64,000 nucleotides of DNA from Motilimonas eburnea (GCF_021295345.1 NZ_JAIMJB010000011.1:62001-126000); one strand, 5' to 3'; shown: positions 18,059 to 29,467, numbered from the stretch's first letter. Notes: generated from the sequence alone by a model not told the origin. Translations and numbers: made by a program.

Positions 18059-19435
18059 TTATAGGAAGAAAGGACTCGGTTGAAATAAGCGTTCGACTTC
18101 CGGAATAAAGCGTTTGTTAACTAAGAACATCACCACGTGATCATCTTGTTCAATGACGGTATGGTCGTGGGCTATGAGCACCTCATCGCCCCGAACAATG
18201 GCGCCAATCGTGGTGCCCGGTGGTAATTTTAATTCACTTAATTTGCGGCCAACCACTTTGGAGGTGATTTTGTCGCCATGGGCGATGGCCTCGATGGCTT
18301 CGGCGGCGCCGCGTCGCAATGAGTAAACATTCGCCAGATCGGCCTTGCGTACATGGGTCAGCAGGGCCGAAATCGTTGCCTGTTGCGGTGAAATAGCAAT
18401 ATCGATAGGGCCACCTTGCACTAAGTCAACGTAAGCGCCTCGTTGGATCAATACCATGACCTTTTTGGCGCCGAGCTGTTTCGCTAACATGGCAGACATG
18501 ATGTTCGCTTCATCATCGTTGGTCACGGCGATAAATACGTCGGTCTGGTCGATGTGCTCTTCGGTTAGCAGCTCATGATCGGAGGCATCACCCGAAAAAA
18601 CAATCGTATTATCCAGCAGCTCAGATAAGCGTTCGGCGCGTTTGTAATCACGCTCAATCAACTTAACACTGTAGTTTTTCTCTAGTGCTTTGGCTAAACC
18701 CGCACCGATATTACCGCCACCGACGATCATGATGCGCAAATAGGGGCGCTCTAGCTTTTGCAGCTCGCTCATTACCGCACGAATATGCGCGCTAGCAGCC
18801 ACGAAGAAGACTTCATCATCCGCTTCGATGATAGTGGTGCCTTGCGGGCGAATGGCATTACCTTGACGAAAGATAGCGGCCACGCGCGTTTCAATGTTAG
18901 GCATATGCTCTTTTAGTGCGGCCAATGCGTTACCGACTAAGGGGCCACCGTAGTAGGCTTTTACTGCCACTAAACCGACTTTACCCTCCGCAAAATCAAC
19001 CACTTGAAGGGCGCCGGGGTAGTCAATTAATCGCTTAATGTAGTCGGTCACTAACTGCTCAGGAGCGATCAGGTGGTCAATGGGCACGTTTTCATTATTG
19101 AACAGGCGCTCTTTCTCACGCAGTAACGCCGAAGAGCGGATCCGCGCAACTTTATTTGGGGTATTAAATAAAGAGTAAGCAACCTGACAGGCCACCATGT
19201 TGGTTTCATCGCTGTTGGTCACCGCGACGAGCATGTCGGCATCTTCTGCACCTGCCTCACGTAACACATGAGGATGAGCGGCATGACCTTGCACGACTCG
19301 CAAGTCAAATTTGTCTTGCAGCTCTCTTAAGTTATCTTCATTTTGGTCAACGATGGTGATGTCGTTGTTTTCGCCAACAAGGTTTTCTGCCAGCGTCCCG
19401 CCAACTTGTCCTGCACCCAGAATGATGATTTTCAT
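18059..19435 (-). CDS. trkA: Trk potassium uptake regulatory subunit TrkA
   Basis: A 458-residue cytosolic gating subunit. It has two tandem RCK/KTN units, each with a Rossmann NAD(H)-binding motif ([13 protein letters not shown] at residues 7-19 and [13 protein letters not shown] in the second half) and a TrkA-C domain. Length equals the E. coli protein (458). It sits between rsmB and trkH in a conserved def-fmt-rsmB-trkA order. Confidence 0.96.
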   Translation of the reverse strand: MKIIILGAGQVGGTLAENLVGENNDITIVDQNEDNLRELQDKFDLRVVQGHAAHPHVLREAGAEDADMLVAVTNSDETNMVACQVAYSLFNTPNKVARIRSSALLREKERLFNNENVPIDHLIAPEQLVTDYIKRLIDYPGALQVVDFAEGKVGLVAVKAYYGGPLVGNALAALKEHMPNIETRVAAIFRQGNAIRPQGTTIIEADDEVFFVAASAHIRAVMSELQKLERPYLRIMIVGGGNIGAGLAKALEKNYSVKLIERDYKRAERLSELLDNTIVFSGDASDHELLTEEHIDQTDVFIAVTNDDEANIMSAMLAKQLGAKKVMVLIQRGAYVDLVQGGPIDIAISPQQATISALLTHVRKADLANVYSLRRGAAEAIEAIAHGDKITSKVVGRKLSELKLPPGTTIGAIVRGDEVLIAHDHTVIEQDDHVVMFLVNKRFIPEVERLFQPSPFFL

Positions 19436-19469
19436 TTGTGTCCCTTAATTACGGCCCTTTAATCAGGTC

Positions 19470-20771
19470 TTATGCCTTGCTTATTTTCGCGTAGTAAAAA
19501 CCATCCATTTCCTGCTGGCCCGGTAGAATTTGCCACCCAGGTTTATCTGGGGTGTCATCTTGATGGAGTGGTTGCAGTATAGCGTCCTTGTTTTCTGCTA
19601 AAAAGTCTTTGATTTGCTGCTCATTTTCATCAGATAAAATGGAACAAGTGGCATATAGCAACGTGCCACCAGATTTAAGTAACGACCAATTTGCTTTGAG
19701 GATGGCGCGTTGCAGTTGCACTAACTCGGCTATGTCGCTGTCGCGGCGTAACCATTTTATGTCTGGATGGCGTCGGATCACGCCGGTGGCGCTGCAAGGG
19801 GCGTCTAATAGAATACGGTCATATTGTTGGCCATCCCACCAAATATCTGGTGCGCTGGCATCACCATGGATCAATTTGGCCTTAAGACCAATGCGATCTA
19901 AATTCTCTTGCACACGGGCTAAGCGCTTTTGATCAAAGTCGATGGCCGTCATACTGGCTAGTTGTGGCTGATTTTCGAGGATATGAGCCGTCTTGCCACC
20001 AGGCGCCGCACAGGCATCGAGGATGTGCTCATTGGGCTGGGCATCTAATAATTTCGCCGCCATTTGTGCGGCCGCATCTTGTACCGAGCACGCGCCCGAG
20101 ACAAAATCGGGTAACACGTTGACATCCACTGGTTGCTCAAGGCGTAATGCTTGAGGTGAGATGTCGCTGCTTGTGCAGGCTAGCTCAGCTTGTATTAACC
20201 TTTGCTGGTACTCGGCTAAGCTGTGATGTTGACGATTAACCCTTAGCCACATCGGTGCGCGCTCATTACCCGCTTCGAGAATAGCGGTGAATTGTTGTGG
20301 ATAGTGAGCTTGTAGACGTTTAACCAGCCAGCTTGGGTAGCAGTATTTCAGGGTGAGGTTGTTGTCGACATCGGCCAATAAGCTTTGTTGTTGGCGCTGA
20401 AAATTGCGCAGCACGGCGTTAATCAGGCCTTTTAAGGCGGGCGCCTTGAGATCTTTTACCCCATTAACCGTATCGGCAACGGCGGCATGAGGTGGGATCC
20501 GAGTGTAGAGTAACTGGTACATCCCCACCAAAACCAGAAAATGCAACGGGCGCTTTTTCTTGGTAAGCGGCTTGTCCATTAAACTATTGCAAAAATACTC
20601 CAGTCGCGGCAACCAGCGTAATACGCCATAGCAAAGCTCTTGCAGCAGCCCCTTGTCGCGAGGCGCAACATTTTGCTGTGCGCGCGGCAAGGCGGTACTG
20701 AGTGATTCACCTTGCTCGACTACTGCATTGAGTACTTGAGCCGCAGCGGCTCGCACATTGTTATTGGCCAA
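19470..20771 (-). CDS. rsmB: 16S rRNA m5C967 methyltransferase
   Basis: RsmB (Sun/Fmu) methylates C967 of 16S rRNA using S-adenosylmethionine. An N-terminal NusB-like RNA-binding domain covers about 1-140. The methyltransferase domain carries [10 protein letters not shown], the motif IV cysteine in [15 protein letters not shown], and the catalytic cysteine in YATCSI. The frame is open back to 20816 inside fmt, but the family N-terminus ([16 protein letters not shown]) starts later. TTG 20771 (11-bp overlap with fmt) or a GTG five codons on are the likely starts; this is uncertain. Confidence 0.92.
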   Translation of the reverse strand: MANNNVRAAAAQVLNAVVEQGESLSTALPRAQQNVAPRDKGLLQELCYGVLRWLPRLEYFCNSLMDKPLTKKKRPLHFLVLVGMYQLLYTRIPPHAAVADTVNGVKDLKAPALKGLINAVLRNFQRQQQSLLADVDNNLTLKYCYPSWLVKRLQAHYPQQFTAILEAGNERAPMWLRVNRQHHSLAEYQQRLIQAELACTSSDISPQALRLEQPVDVNVLPDFVSGACSVQDAAAQMAAKLLDAQPNEHILDACAAPGGKTAHILENQPQLASMTAIDFDQKRLARVQENLDRIGLKAKLIHGDASAPDIWWDGQQYDRILLDAPCSATGVIRRHPDIKWLRRDSDIAELVQLQRAILKANWSLLKSGGTLLYATCSILSDENEQQIKDFLAENKDAILQPLHQDDTPDKPGWQILPGQQEMDGFYYAKISKA

Positions 20772-21708
20772 GTTGTTGCCCCGCGATAAACCAATCTTGT
20801 TTTGCATTAAGTACATCTTGTACTGCCATGGCTTTTTTCCCCGGAATTTGAATCTGCAGCAGATTTAATACGCCATCACCGGTGGCCACCTGAATGCCAT
20901 TTTTATCGGCAGCTAAAATCGTGCCTGGATGGGCGTTAGTCTGGGTATCGAGCACCTGCGCCTGCCAAACTTTAATGTTTTGACCTTGATGTTGAAAAAA
21001 GGAGCAAGGCCAAGGGTTGAAGGCACGAATACAGCGTTCAATAAAGGCTGCCCCTTGTTGCCAGTCAATTAAGGCTTCTTCCTTGGATAATTTTTTCGCG
21101 TAGTTGGCTTCATCATCATTTTGTTTAATCGCAACGGCAGTGCCATTGGCAAGGGCGTCAACGGTTTCCAGTAATGCGCTAGGCCCAAGCTCCGCTAATT
21201 TTTCATATAAGGTTGCACTGGTGTCTGTTGCTAATATAGGAAGCTCACTTTTACTGAGCATGTCGCCCGTGTCTAAGCCGATATCCATTTGCATGATGGT
21301 GACACCTGTGGTGGCATCGCCTGCCCAAATGGCGCGCTGGATGGGGGCTGCACCACGCCAGCGTGGTAATAGTGAGCCATGAACATTAATGCAGCCTAAG
21401 CGAGGAGTGTTCAATACTTCGATCGGCAAGAGTAAGCCGTAGGCAACCACTATCATTAAATCAGCATTTAATGCGGCTAGCTCAGCTTTGGCTTGCTCGG
21501 ATTTAAAATTCTCGGGCTGAAAAACGGGGATTTGATGTTCAAGGGCTAAGCTTTTTACCGCACTAGGAGTAAGCTTTTTGCCGCGGCCTGCAGGGCGATC
21601 GGGTTGGGTGTAGACGCCTACTAGGTTGCAGTCAGCTGCAATCAGCGCTGCTAAATGGCGAGCTGCGAAGTCTGGGGTGCCAGCAAATACAATATTAAGT
21701 GATTTCAA
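20761..21708 (-). CDS. fmt: Methionyl-tRNA formyltransferase
   Basis: A 315-residue enzyme that formylates initiator methionyl-tRNA using 10-formyltetrahydrofolate. The signature [18 protein letters not shown] contains the catalytic Asn and His, and [11 protein letters not shown] supplies the catalytic Asp. The C-terminal OB-like tRNA-binding domain is complete. It is paired with def, the deformylase that later removes the formyl group, and overlaps rsmB downstream. Confidence 0.96.
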   Translation of the reverse strand: MKSLNIVFAGTPDFAARHLAALIAADCNLVGVYTQPDRPAGRGKKLTPSAVKSLALEHQIPVFQPENFKSEQAKAELAALNADLMIVVAYGLLLPIEVLNTPRLGCINVHGSLLPRWRGAAPIQRAIWAGDATTGVTIMQMDIGLDTGDMLSKSELPILATDTSATLYEKLAELGPSALLETVDALANGTAVAIKQNDDEANYAKKLSKEEALIDWQQGAAFIERCIRAFNPWPCSFFQHQGQNIKVWQAQVLDTQTNAHPGTILAADKNGIQVATGDGVLNLLQIQIPGKKAMAVQDVLNAKQDWFIAGQQLGQ

Positions 21709-21742
21709 GATGCTTCCATATAGTTGTTGAGCAGAGGGTAAC

Positions 21743-21780
21743 TGCCCAGCAAAGGAAAATACTAGGTAATTTGCTGGGCA
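21743..21780 (-). other. 11-bp perfect stem-loop between def and fmt
   Basis: TGCCCAGCAAA (21743-21753) pairs exactly with TTTGCTGGGCA (21770-21780) across a 16-base loop in the 85-bp def-fmt gap. No U tract follows on the minus strand, so it is not a standard terminator. It may be a processing or mRNA-stability element. Confidence 0.6.
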
Positions 21781-21793
21781 AGGAAACGAGTGA

Positions 21794-22294
21794 TTAACCT
21801 CGGCGCTTGGCTTTTTCTAACTTGGTTTTGATACGCTGGCGCTTGAGTGGCGACAGGTAATCAATAAAGAGTTTGCCATCAAGGTGATCAAGTTCGTGTT
21901 GAATACATACCGCCAGCAATTCATCCGCTTCGAACTCGACGGTTTCACCGTCAAGGTTAAGTGAACGAACCTTGATTTTATCGGCACGTTGCACTTCGGC
22001 ACGGGTATCTGGCACGGACAGACAACCTTCTTCCATGGTCTCAACCCCTGATGTTTCGATGATTTCAGGGTTGATGAGAACGAGGCGCTGATCCCGATCT
22101 TCTGATACATCAATTACTACAATTCGTTGATGTATATTAACTTGTGTTGCCGCAAGGCCGATGCCTTCTTCCTCATACATAGTGTCAAACATATCCTCAA
22201 CAATTTGTTTTATTTGAGGTGTGACCTGTGCAACAGGTTTAGCAACTGTTCTTAGACGTTCGTCTGGAAAATGTAATACTTCGAGCAAAGCCAT
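21794..22294 (-). CDS. def: Peptide deformylase
   Basis: A 166-residue metalloenzyme that removes the N-formyl group from nascent proteins. All three family motifs are present: [16 protein letters not shown] (metal-binding Cys) and QHELDHLDG (two metal-binding His and the catalytic Glu). The family N-terminus ([15 protein letters not shown]) fits ATG 22294 rather than an in-frame start 6 codons earlier. First gene of the def-fmt-rsmB-trkA-trkH run and divergent from the LysM gene. Confidence 0.96.
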   Translation of the reverse strand: MALLEVLHFPDERLRTVAKPVAQVTPQIKQIVEDMFDTMYEEEGIGLAATQVNIHQRIVVIDVSEDRDQRLVLINPEIIETSGVETMEEGCLSVPDTRAEVQRADKIKVRSLNLDGETVEFEADELLAVCIQHELDHLDGKLFIDYLSPLKRQRIKTKLEKAKRRG

Positions 22295-22396
22295 GTTATT
22301 ATCTTGATACAACTATAAATGTGATTATATGGATTGTTTCAATTCTAGCCACTTCTGCGGTGAATTGACAGACTAAATGCCTACACAGGGAGAGTT

Positions 22397-23488
22397 ATGA
22401 AATTTAAACAAGTTGCGACAGTCTTATTTGGGGCGTTGCTGTCGTTCTCCGTGACCGCGGACACTTTGAAATTAAAAGAAGGCCATCCAGATAGTTACAT
22501 CGTTAAAAAAGGCGACACCCTCTGGGATATTTCGGCTTATTTTCTTGATTCGCCTTGGTTGTGGCCGCGTTTGTGGCAAACCAATCCACAGGTTAAAAAC
22601 CCGCACCTTATCTATCCTGGCGATAAATTGTATTTAACTTGGGTTGATGGTCAGCCTCAGTTAGGCCGTAAGCGTCTGAAAAAAATGTCGCCTAAGCCGC
22701 GCATTGAAGAAAAGCGTTCGGCGGTGCCTACGGTCCCTCTTAATATCATTGAGCCTTTCTTGACAAAAGACCATATTATTGACGAAAGCCTACTTAAAGG
22801 CTCGCCAAGGGTGATGGGACAAAATAATCGCAGCACGCGCATTACCAAGGGGCACACCTTCTATGGCGAGGGTCAGTTTGAGCCAAATGTGCATTACGGC
22901 GTGTACCGTGTTGGCCCGACTTACACAGATAAAACCACAAAGGAAGTACTGGGCTCAAAATTGGCCTACATCGGATCCGCTCAGGTTAACCAAGACGAAG
23001 GGGTGAAGGCGACGGCAGAAGTGACACCTTTAGTGATGACGCAAAGTGCCCTTGAAGCCAAACTGGGTGACATTATTTTGCCTATTCCAGAATACGATGT
23101 ATTACCCGCATTTTTTATCCCAACTTCTACCCCTGTTGAAATGCGCGGTTATATTGTTGATGCCTTAACAGAAAAAACGGCTTTAGGCAGAGGTGATATC
23201 GTGGTGATTAACTTAGGCCAGCGTGATCAAATCGCCCCAGGTGCTATCTTTAGTATTAAACAGCCGGGGGCCACGGTGATACAGCGTGGTGAGAAAATCG
23301 TTTATGAAGAAGATGCCAATAAGTTTGAGCAGGTATTCTCAACAGGTGATAAGAGCCTGACCTTGCCCGAAGAGACGATTGGCATGATGATGGTATTTAA
23401 GACTTATGAAAAATCCAGTATTGCCATTATTGTTCGCGGCAAAGATTTAGTGGGTCGACACTTTGACATTCAAGGGGTCGAGTTCTAG
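22397..23488 (+). CDS. Exported LysM-domain protein
   Basis: A 363-residue protein with a signal peptide (MKFKQVATVLFGALLSFSVTA, then DTLKLK) and one LysM domain (about 33-85; YIVKKGDTLWDISAYF ... NPHLIYPGDKLYL), which binds peptidoglycan glycans. The remaining 270 residues are a conserved uncharacterised part without catalytic motifs. AGGGAG precedes the start. Its gene lies next to dprA in many gammaproteobacteria. It runs into dprA with overlap. Confidence 0.88.
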   Translation: MKFKQVATVLFGALLSFSVTADTLKLKEGHPDSYIVKKGDTLWDISAYFLDSPWLWPRLWQTNPQVKNPHLIYPGDKLYLTWVDGQPQLGRKRLKKMSPKPRIEEKRSAVPTVPLNIIEPFLTKDHIIDESLLKGSPRVMGQNNRSTRITKGHTFYGEGQFEPNVHYGVYRVGPTYTDKTTKEVLGSKLAYIGSAQVNQDEGVKATAEVTPLVMTQSALEAKLGDIILPIPEYDVLPAFFIPTSTPVEMRGYIVDALTEKTALGRGDIVVINLGQRDQIAPGAIFSIKQPGATVIQRGEKIVYEEDANKFEQVFSTGDKSLTLPEETIGMMMVFKTYEKSSIAIIVRGKDLVGRHFDIQGVEF

Positions 23489-24581
23489 TCAAGATGATGC
23501 AAAGCTCTGGTTAGCGCTGCAAGCTATACCAGGGCTTGGCTGTCAACGCGCCTTAGCACTGGTTGCCCGATTTGGCTTGAGCCAACTGTTTCAACTCGCC
23601 ACCAGTGAACTTCACGCATTAGCCCTAAAACCGCCCCAAATTCAAGCAATCAAACACCCTGACTGGCAAGGGTTCAATGCCCATATAGAGTGGGTTAACC
23701 AGCATGACGCCTCTGTGCTTTGTTATACCGATACCCGCTATCCCGCCCAATTAAAAGAGATTGCAAGCCCACCATTGGTTTTATTTGCCCAAGGTGATTT
23801 AGGCTTATTACAGCAGCCACAGATCGCGGTCATCGGTAGCCGTCATAGCACCCATTACGGCCGTGAAAAGGCACAATTATTCGCGCGGCAGTTAAGCCAG
23901 CAAGGCCTTGTTATTACGAGTGGTTTAGCCTTAGGGATTGATGCCAACGCGCACCAAGGGGCGCTGCTTGCCCGAGGGGGAACGATTGCCGTATTAGGCT
24001 CGGGGTTGGCTAATGTCTACCCCAAGCGCAACATGGCTTTAGCGGCGGACATTAGGCAAAAGGGGTTAATTATTTCTGAGTTTTGGCCAAATTCTCCTCC
24101 TCTGGCTAAACATTTTCCCCGCCGCAATCGTATTATCTCAGGGTTGAGCTTGGGGACCTTAGTGATTGAGGCCTCTCTTAAGAGCGGCTCCTTAATTACC
24201 GCTAAGTATGCGCTAGAGCAAAATAGGGAGGTGTTTGCCTTACCAGGCTCGATTGATAACGCGCAGGCTTGTGGTTGTCATTGGCTCATTAAACAAGGGG
24301 CTAAACTGGTTACCGAAACGGCCGATATAATGGATGAGCTACAATTAATAATGAGCCCACAGCCACAACAGTTGGCTTTAACAGAGGAGAAAAACACGGG
24401 AAATACGTTGCCATTTCCAACTTTGTTGGATAGTGTAGGATTTGAAGCCACCTCAATTGATTTGGTGGTTGAACGTAGCGGAGAACCTGTGCATTTAGTA
24501 CAAACTCAACTGCTGGAACTTGAACTCGACGGTTGGATTGCACAAGTGCCCGATGGATACGTCAGACTGAGGAGGGATTAG
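23463..24581 (+). CDS. dprA: DNA-processing protein DprA/Smf
   Basis: A 372-residue homologue of DprA, which loads RecA on incoming single-stranded DNA during transformation. It has an N-terminal helix-hairpin-helix/SAM-like region, a Rossmann-like core with GSRHSTHYG and [16 protein letters not shown], and a C-terminal winged-helix domain. No ATG lies in frame near the N-terminus. TTG 23463, inside the end of the LysM gene, is the most upstream option, and the exact start is uncertain. The stop is 2 bases before smg. Confidence 0.92.
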   Translation: MTFKGSSSSQDDAKLWLALQAIPGLGCQRALALVARFGLSQLFQLATSELHALALKPPQIQAIKHPDWQGFNAHIEWVNQHDASVLCYTDTRYPAQLKEIASPPLVLFAQGDLGLLQQPQIAVIGSRHSTHYGREKAQLFARQLSQQGLVITSGLALGIDANAHQGALLARGGTIAVLGSGLANVYPKRNMALAADIRQKGLIISEFWPNSPPLAKHFPRRNRIISGLSLGTLVIEASLKSGSLITAKYALEQNREVFALPGSIDNAQACGCHWLIKQGAKLVTETADIMDELQLIMSPQPQQLALTEEKNTGNTLPFPTLLDSVGFEATSIDLVVERSGEPVHLVQTQLLELELDGWIAQVPDGYVRLRRD

Positions 24582-24583
24582 TT

Positions 24584-25057
24584 ATGTTCGACATCCTCAT
24601 GTACCTGTTTGAAACATATATACACAGCGATTCTGAATTACTTGTTGATCAGGAGGAACTTACAGAAGAATTAACCCGTGCGGGTTTTCATCAAGAAGAG
24701 ATATACAAGGCATTGGATTGGCTAGAAAAATTAGCTGATTTGCAGAACAATGACGAGAACCCATATCTTTGTCGCGATGTGCAAAACTCGATTCGTATTT
24801 ACACTCAGGAAGAGATGAATCGCCTCGATACCGAGTGCCGAGGATTCTTATTATATTTGGAACAGATAAAACTGCTGAACTCTGAAACCAGAGAGATGGT
24901 TATCGACAGAGTGATGGAGTTAGACAACAACGAATTTGATCTGGAAGACCTCAAGTGGGTGGTGCTGATGGTGCTGTTTAATGTACCAGGCAGTGAAAAT
25001 GCCTACCAACAGATGGAAGATTTGTTATTCGATGTTAACGACGGTCCTGTACATTAA
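24584..25057 (+). CDS. smg: Smg protein (DUF494)
   Basis: A 157-residue acidic protein, the same length as E. coli Smg, opening [20 protein letters not shown]. The function of the family is not known. ATG 24584 has GGAGG at proper spacing and directly follows the dprA stop. The order dprA-smg-yrdD is widely conserved. Confidence 0.93.
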   Translation: MFDILMYLFETYIHSDSELLVDQEELTEELTRAGFHQEEIYKALDWLEKLADLQNNDENPYLCRDVQNSIRIYTQEEMNRLDTECRGFLLYLEQIKLLNSETREMVIDRVMELDNNEFDLEDLKWVVLMVLFNVPGSENAYQQMEDLLFDVNDGPVH

Positions 25058-25065
25058 TCCACTTC

Positions 25066-25101
25066 CGGGTGTAGAGGAAAGGTAATCCTTTCCCTTACCC
25101 G
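25066..25101 (+). other. Stem-loop after smg
   Basis: GGAAAGG-TAAT-CCTTTCC (25076-25093) is capped by an outer CGGGT/ACCCG stem (25066-25070 with 25097-25101). There is no T run after it. It may slow transcription or stabilise the smg end; function is unknown. Confidence 0.4.
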
Positions 25102-25204
25102 TCCCCCCAAATTACCCTGATACCCCTCGCTTTGAAAATTGAACTGCCAGAGTCAATTTGAGTCTGTTAGAATCTGCGTGTTGGTATTCATTAGTGAGGC
25201 GATT

Positions 25205-25759
25205 GTGTCTAAGATCGATCATGCTCTGTTTTCAGCTCATGAGCACGCATTGGAAAAAGAAGCTTGCCCGCAATGTGGCAGTGATTTACAGATTAAAAAT
25301 AGTAAGCATGGCCCTTTTTTAGGTTGCAGTGCTTATCCAAGCTGTGACTACATGCGCCCGCTTCACCATCATGGTGATATCACTAAGATACTTAGCGGCA
25401 GTGAATGCCCCGAGTGTCATCGTGAGCTCGCCATTAAACAAGGCCGTTACGGCATGTTTATCGGTTGTACTGGTTTTCCAGATTGTCATCATATCGAGTC
25501 TTTATCCCATAAGGACAACACCAATATACCTTGTCCGAGTTGTCATAAGGGCAGCTTGGTTGAGCGTCAGTCTCGTTATGGCAAATTATTTTATGCCTGT
25601 GATAGTTATCCCAAGTGTAAGTATGCCGTTAATGAAAAGCCCGTTCCTCAAGCTTGTCCCGATTGCGGTTGGGGCATATTGACCGAGAAAAAAACCGCTG
25701 CAGGGCTGCGCCTTGTCTGCCCACAAAAAAAGTGTGGCTATAAAAGTGAGCCACTTTGA
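25205..25759 (+). CDS. yrdD: Topoisomerase-type zinc-ribbon protein YrdD
   Basis: A 184-residue protein made of four C4 zinc ribbons similar to those at the C-terminus of topoisomerase I. Each has a CPxC(G) knuckle and a second CxxYPxC knuckle (CPQCGSDL with CSAYPSCDY; CPECHREL with CTGFPDCHH; CPSCHKGS with CDSYPKCKY; CPDCGWG with CPQKKCGY). It probably binds nucleic acid. The start is GTG 25205 with GAGG upstream; the frame extends further but without support. In E. coli tsaC follows; here hemF follows directly. Confidence 0.9.
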   Translation: MSKIDHALFSAHEHALEKEACPQCGSDLQIKNSKHGPFLGCSAYPSCDYMRPLHHHGDITKILSGSECPECHRELAIKQGRYGMFIGCTGFPDCHHIESLSHKDNTNIPCPSCHKGSLVERQSRYGKLFYACDSYPKCKYAVNEKPVPQACPDCGWGILTEKKTAAGLRLVCPQKKCGYKSEPL

Positions 25760-25805
25760 TGAGCTTGGTTGGATAAAGTCCTCCATTGATTTCGAAACAC
25801 TATAA

Positions 25806-26723
<918 letters not shown>

Positions 26724-26733
26724 TCGGCGTTAT

Positions 26734-27162
26734 TTACTGATTACGCATATGACTGGCGAGCTGATCCAGTGATGCGCGCATTTGCTCGCGAAGTTCAACA
26801 TTGCCGACTTGGCGATCTAAGGCTTGGTTCATACAAAACATCCATTGATCGCGCATTTTACAGTCCACCTTAAAGGGTAAGTGTCTGGCGCGCAGACGAG
26901 GGTGGCCATACTTTTGTTCAAACAGCGGCGGCCCACCGGTCCAGCCCGAGAGAAACTCAAAGAACTTTTCTCTGATGGCATCAAGGGGCTTAGGATGAAT
27001 GGCGTATAAGTCAGCGGCTTCTGGTGCGCTCTCCATAATGTCGTAAAAGTCATTGGCCAGTGCCCGCACGCCAAGCTCGCCACCGAGTAATTGATAAGGG
27101 GTAAGTGGCTCAACAGGCTTGCTCGCTGCGGATTTGGAAAACAGTTTTTTTATTAATTTCAT
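26734..27162 (-). CDS. Group II truncated haemoglobin
   Basis: A 142-residue truncated globin. After a basic N-terminal extension come the family features: LLGGELGVRALANDFYDIM, FFEFLSGWTGGPPLF, GHPRLRARHLPF with the proximal His, and RDQWMFCMNQAL. Group II globins bind oxygen or nitric oxide and are linked to oxidative or nitrosative stress. The start is ATG 27162 (a TTG three codons upstream is less likely). It is convergent with hemF, 10 bp away, and divergent from aroE. Confidence 0.88.
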   Translation of the reverse strand: MKLIKKLFSKSAASKPVEPLTPYQLLGGELGVRALANDFYDIMESAPEAADLYAIHPKPLDAIREKFFEFLSGWTGGPPLFEQKYGHPRLRARHLPFKVDCKMRDQWMFCMNQALDRQVGNVELREQMRASLDQLASHMRNQ

Positions 27163-27269
27163 TGTTAACAATTTGCTGTAAATGGAATAATTAGCAATCA
27201 GTTGGCTTCATGGTGAATGTTAAGCTGGCAATGAGTGCTATGAATTACGCAACATTATAAAGGTATCAC

Positions 27270-28088
27270 ATGGATAAGTACGCAGTTTTTGGTCATCCGA
27301 TCGGCCACAGTAAGTCCCCATTTATTCACACCCTGTTTGCGCGTCAAACCCATGAAGATATGAGCTACTGCGCCATTGAAGCGCCGCTGGATGACTTTAA
27401 AGGGGAATTGTCGCGTTTCTTCGCAGAAGGTGGGAAAGGGTGCAATGTAACGGTGCCGTTTAAGGAGCAAGCCTTTGCAGCCGCGGATCGCCTGACTCCT
27501 CGCGCTCAATTAGCGGGGGCGGTGAATACCTTAAAGCTGACCGATGATGGTCAAATTATCGGTGATAACACAGATGGCGCAGGGTTAGTGCAAGATCTGA
27601 AAAATCACCACGTTGAGCTTAAAGGCGCTCGTATATTGCTGTTAGGTGCAGGCGGCGCGGCGCGCGGAGTATGTGGGCCTTTATTAGACGAACAGCCAAC
27701 CTCTTTGGTGATAGCTAATCGTACTCATGCAAAGGCGCAATTGTTGGCTGATTTGTTCAGTGAACATGGCCCTGTTTCTGCTATCTCATTTGCCGATTTA
27801 GAGGGCGAGTTTGATGTCATTATTAATTCTACCTCGGCCAGCCTAAGCGGTGACTTGCCTCCGATTAGTCAGACGCTGGTACGTCCTGAAACCTCTGTCT
27901 ATGACATGATGTATGGCTCAGCCGACACCGTATTTATGACGTGGGCGAAACAGGCTGGGGCTCGGGTAGTGCTGGACGGCTTAGGCATGCTCGTTGGCCA
28001 AGCGGCGGAGAGTTTCGCGGTTTGGCGTGGCATTAAACCGGGCAGCAAGCAGGTGATGTCTGAACTTCGCCGCAACCTAGCGGTGTGA
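27270..28088 (+). CDS. aroE: Shikimate dehydrogenase
   Basis: A 272-residue NADP-dependent enzyme of the aromatic amino acid pathway that reduces 3-dehydroshikimate. Motifs are the shikimate-binding [21 protein letters not shown] with the catalytic Lys, DNTDGAG with the catalytic Asp, and the nucleotide loop [13 protein letters not shown] precedes the start. yrdB follows 4 bp downstream, as in E. coli. Confidence 0.97.
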   Translation: MDKYAVFGHPIGHSKSPFIHTLFARQTHEDMSYCAIEAPLDDFKGELSRFFAEGGKGCNVTVPFKEQAFAAADRLTPRAQLAGAVNTLKLTDDGQIIGDNTDGAGLVQDLKNHHVELKGARILLLGAGGAARGVCGPLLDEQPTSLVIANRTHAKAQLLADLFSEHGPVSAISFADLEGEFDVIINSTSASLSGDLPPISQTLVRPETSVYDMMYGSADTVFMTWAKQAGARVVLDGLGMLVGQAAESFAVWRGIKPGSKQVMSELRRNLAV

Positions 28089-28092
28089 GCCG

Positions 28093-28350
28093 ATGAATCA
28101 AAGTATTCAATTTCCTGATCAGCAAGAGTGGAATAGCGAAAACCAAGTGGTTGAATTTCCGGCTCTAAACGCTGGGCAGCTGATTCCTTGTCAAGCCAGT
28201 TTAGCTTGGTTGCAGCAGCATGATCCCAAGGTGCAAAACCAGGCCGACATCCTCGCCTTATTTGAACTGCTAAGGTTTGATATTGAAGAGCAAGTCGAAG
28301 CTATGATCCAAGACGAGGAATTCGATCAAGATGGCGTGATCCGGTTCTAG
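28093..28350 (+). CDS. yrdB: YrdB-like protein (DUF1488)
   Basis: An 85-residue acidic protein, the same length as E. coli YrdB, opening MNQSIQFPDQQEW. Function is unknown. It follows aroE by 4 bp. Its TAG stop (28348-28350) lies inside the CTAG at the left end of the adjacent inverted-repeat element, so the element sits flush against this gene. Confidence 0.85.
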   Translation: MNQSIQFPDQQEWNSENQVVEFPALNAGQLIPCQASLAWLQQHDPKVQNQADILALFELLRFDIEEQVEAMIQDEEFDQDGVIRF

Positions 28351-28614
28351 GGCCTGTTGACCTTTCGTGGTTAATTTTTGTTCGAGATAAAAGCGTTTTG
28401 AGCAAGGCGAGCGGTGTGTAGCTTAGCATTCTAAGTAAAGACCGCTCAACGACGCGCAAAACGCTTTTAGCCGAATCCAAAGGACAGCGTTTGTTGGTCA
28501 TTTCTACTGCGTTAGCGCCTTTTCGCGTAGGTGACTATGCCACAAAGTCACTGCCTGGTATAAATACCCAACAAATCGCTGCAAAAACAAGCTCCAAAGG
28601 TCAACAGGCCCTAG
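28347..28614. mobile_element. 268-bp MITE-like element with 19-bp perfect terminal inverted repeats
   Basis: The left end CTAGGGCCTGTTGACCTTT (28347-28365) is the exact reverse complement of the right end (28596-28614). The outer CTAG is itself palindromic and could be a target duplication. Inside are a second 12-bp perfect dyad (28389-28400 with 28457-28468), AGCGGT/ACCGCT and a central CTTAG-CATT-CTAAG hairpin, so the left half folds into a long stem. There is no transposase. I recall similar GGTCAACAGGCCC ends as dispersed repeats in marine gammaproteobacteria, but could not search. Confidence 0.75.
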
Positions 28615-28735
28615 TTATCAGGGAAAACCCTAGCAAAACTAACTTTTTTAGTTATAGACAAGCCGCGGGGGAGAAATTACCCTAAACGGCAATAATGCAT
28701 GAAACCATGCAACCCAAGGATGTGAGGAGAACAAA

Positions 28736-29467
28736 GTGGTTAAAGTATTAGTTAATGGCGCAAAAGGACGCATGGGCAGTGAAGCAGTTAAAGCCATCAC
28801 CAATGATCCTGAGCTAACCCTAGTGGGTGAAGCGGATGTGGGTGATGATCTGGCGGCTAAAATTGCCGAAACCCAAGCCGAGGTTGTGGTTGATTTAACC
28901 GCAGCATCAGCGGGTTACAATAATACCCAAACCATTTTAAATGCCGGCGCTCGCCCTGTTATTGGCACCAGCGGTTTTCAGCAACATCAAGTTGAAGAAC
29001 TGCAACAATTGTCGATTGACAAGAAATTAGGCGGTTTGATTGCGCCTAACTTTTCGGTGGGTGCGGTATTGATGATGAAGTTTGCTGCCGAAGCGGCTAA
29101 GTACCTACCCGATGTGGAAGTGATTGAAGCCCATAGCCCACAAAAAGAAGAAAGCCCATCGGGCACGGGCGTTCGCACCGTTGAGTTGATTGCCCAAGCG
29201 CGCACTAAAGCGGCAACCCCGACTTCGGATAAAGAGTTAATCGCTGGCGCGCGTGGTGCTAAGTTACATGATGTACCATTACATTCGGTTCGTCTGCCAG
29301 GTGTCGTTGCGCAACAAACCGTGTTTTTTGGTGGCTTAAGTGAAACCCTAAAGATTGAGCATAATTCACAGCATCGTGAGTCGTTTATGCCGGGCATCTG
29401 TTTAGCTTGTAAGCAAGTGATGACCCGTGAGCAATTGGTTTATGGGCTAGAGCATTTGATGGACTAA
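28736..29467 (+). CDS. dapB: 4-hydroxy-tetrahydrodipicolinate reductase, short divergent form
   Basis: A 243-residue DapB, about 30 shorter than E. coli DapB (273), acting in lysine and diaminopimelate synthesis. It has the nucleotide motif NGAKGRMG (7-14), GTSGF (77-81) in place of the usual GTTG, and EAHSPQKEESPSGT (131-144). In the last motif the catalytic His133 and Lys137 are kept, but the second His of the common HH pair is Ser. The start is GTG 28736 with AGGAG upstream. It is not next to carAB, its usual neighbour in many gammaproteobacteria. Confidence 0.87.
   Translation: MVKVLVNGAKGRMGSEAVKAITNDPELTLVGEADVGDDLAAKIAETQAEVVVDLTAASAGYNNTQTILNAGARPVIGTSGFQQHQVEELQQLSIDKKLGGLIAPNFSVGAVLMMKFAAEAAKYLPDVEVIEAHSPQKEESPSGTGVRTVELIAQARTKAATPTSDKELIAGARGAKLHDVPLHSVRLPGVVAQQTVFFGGLSETLKIEHNSQHRESFMPGICLACKQVMTREQLVYGLEHLMD

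Noticed and set aside
28491-28685. 64-residue open frame inside and beyond the MITE-like element
   Set aside because: It crosses the right terminal repeat, has no ribosome-binding site and no recognisable protein features.
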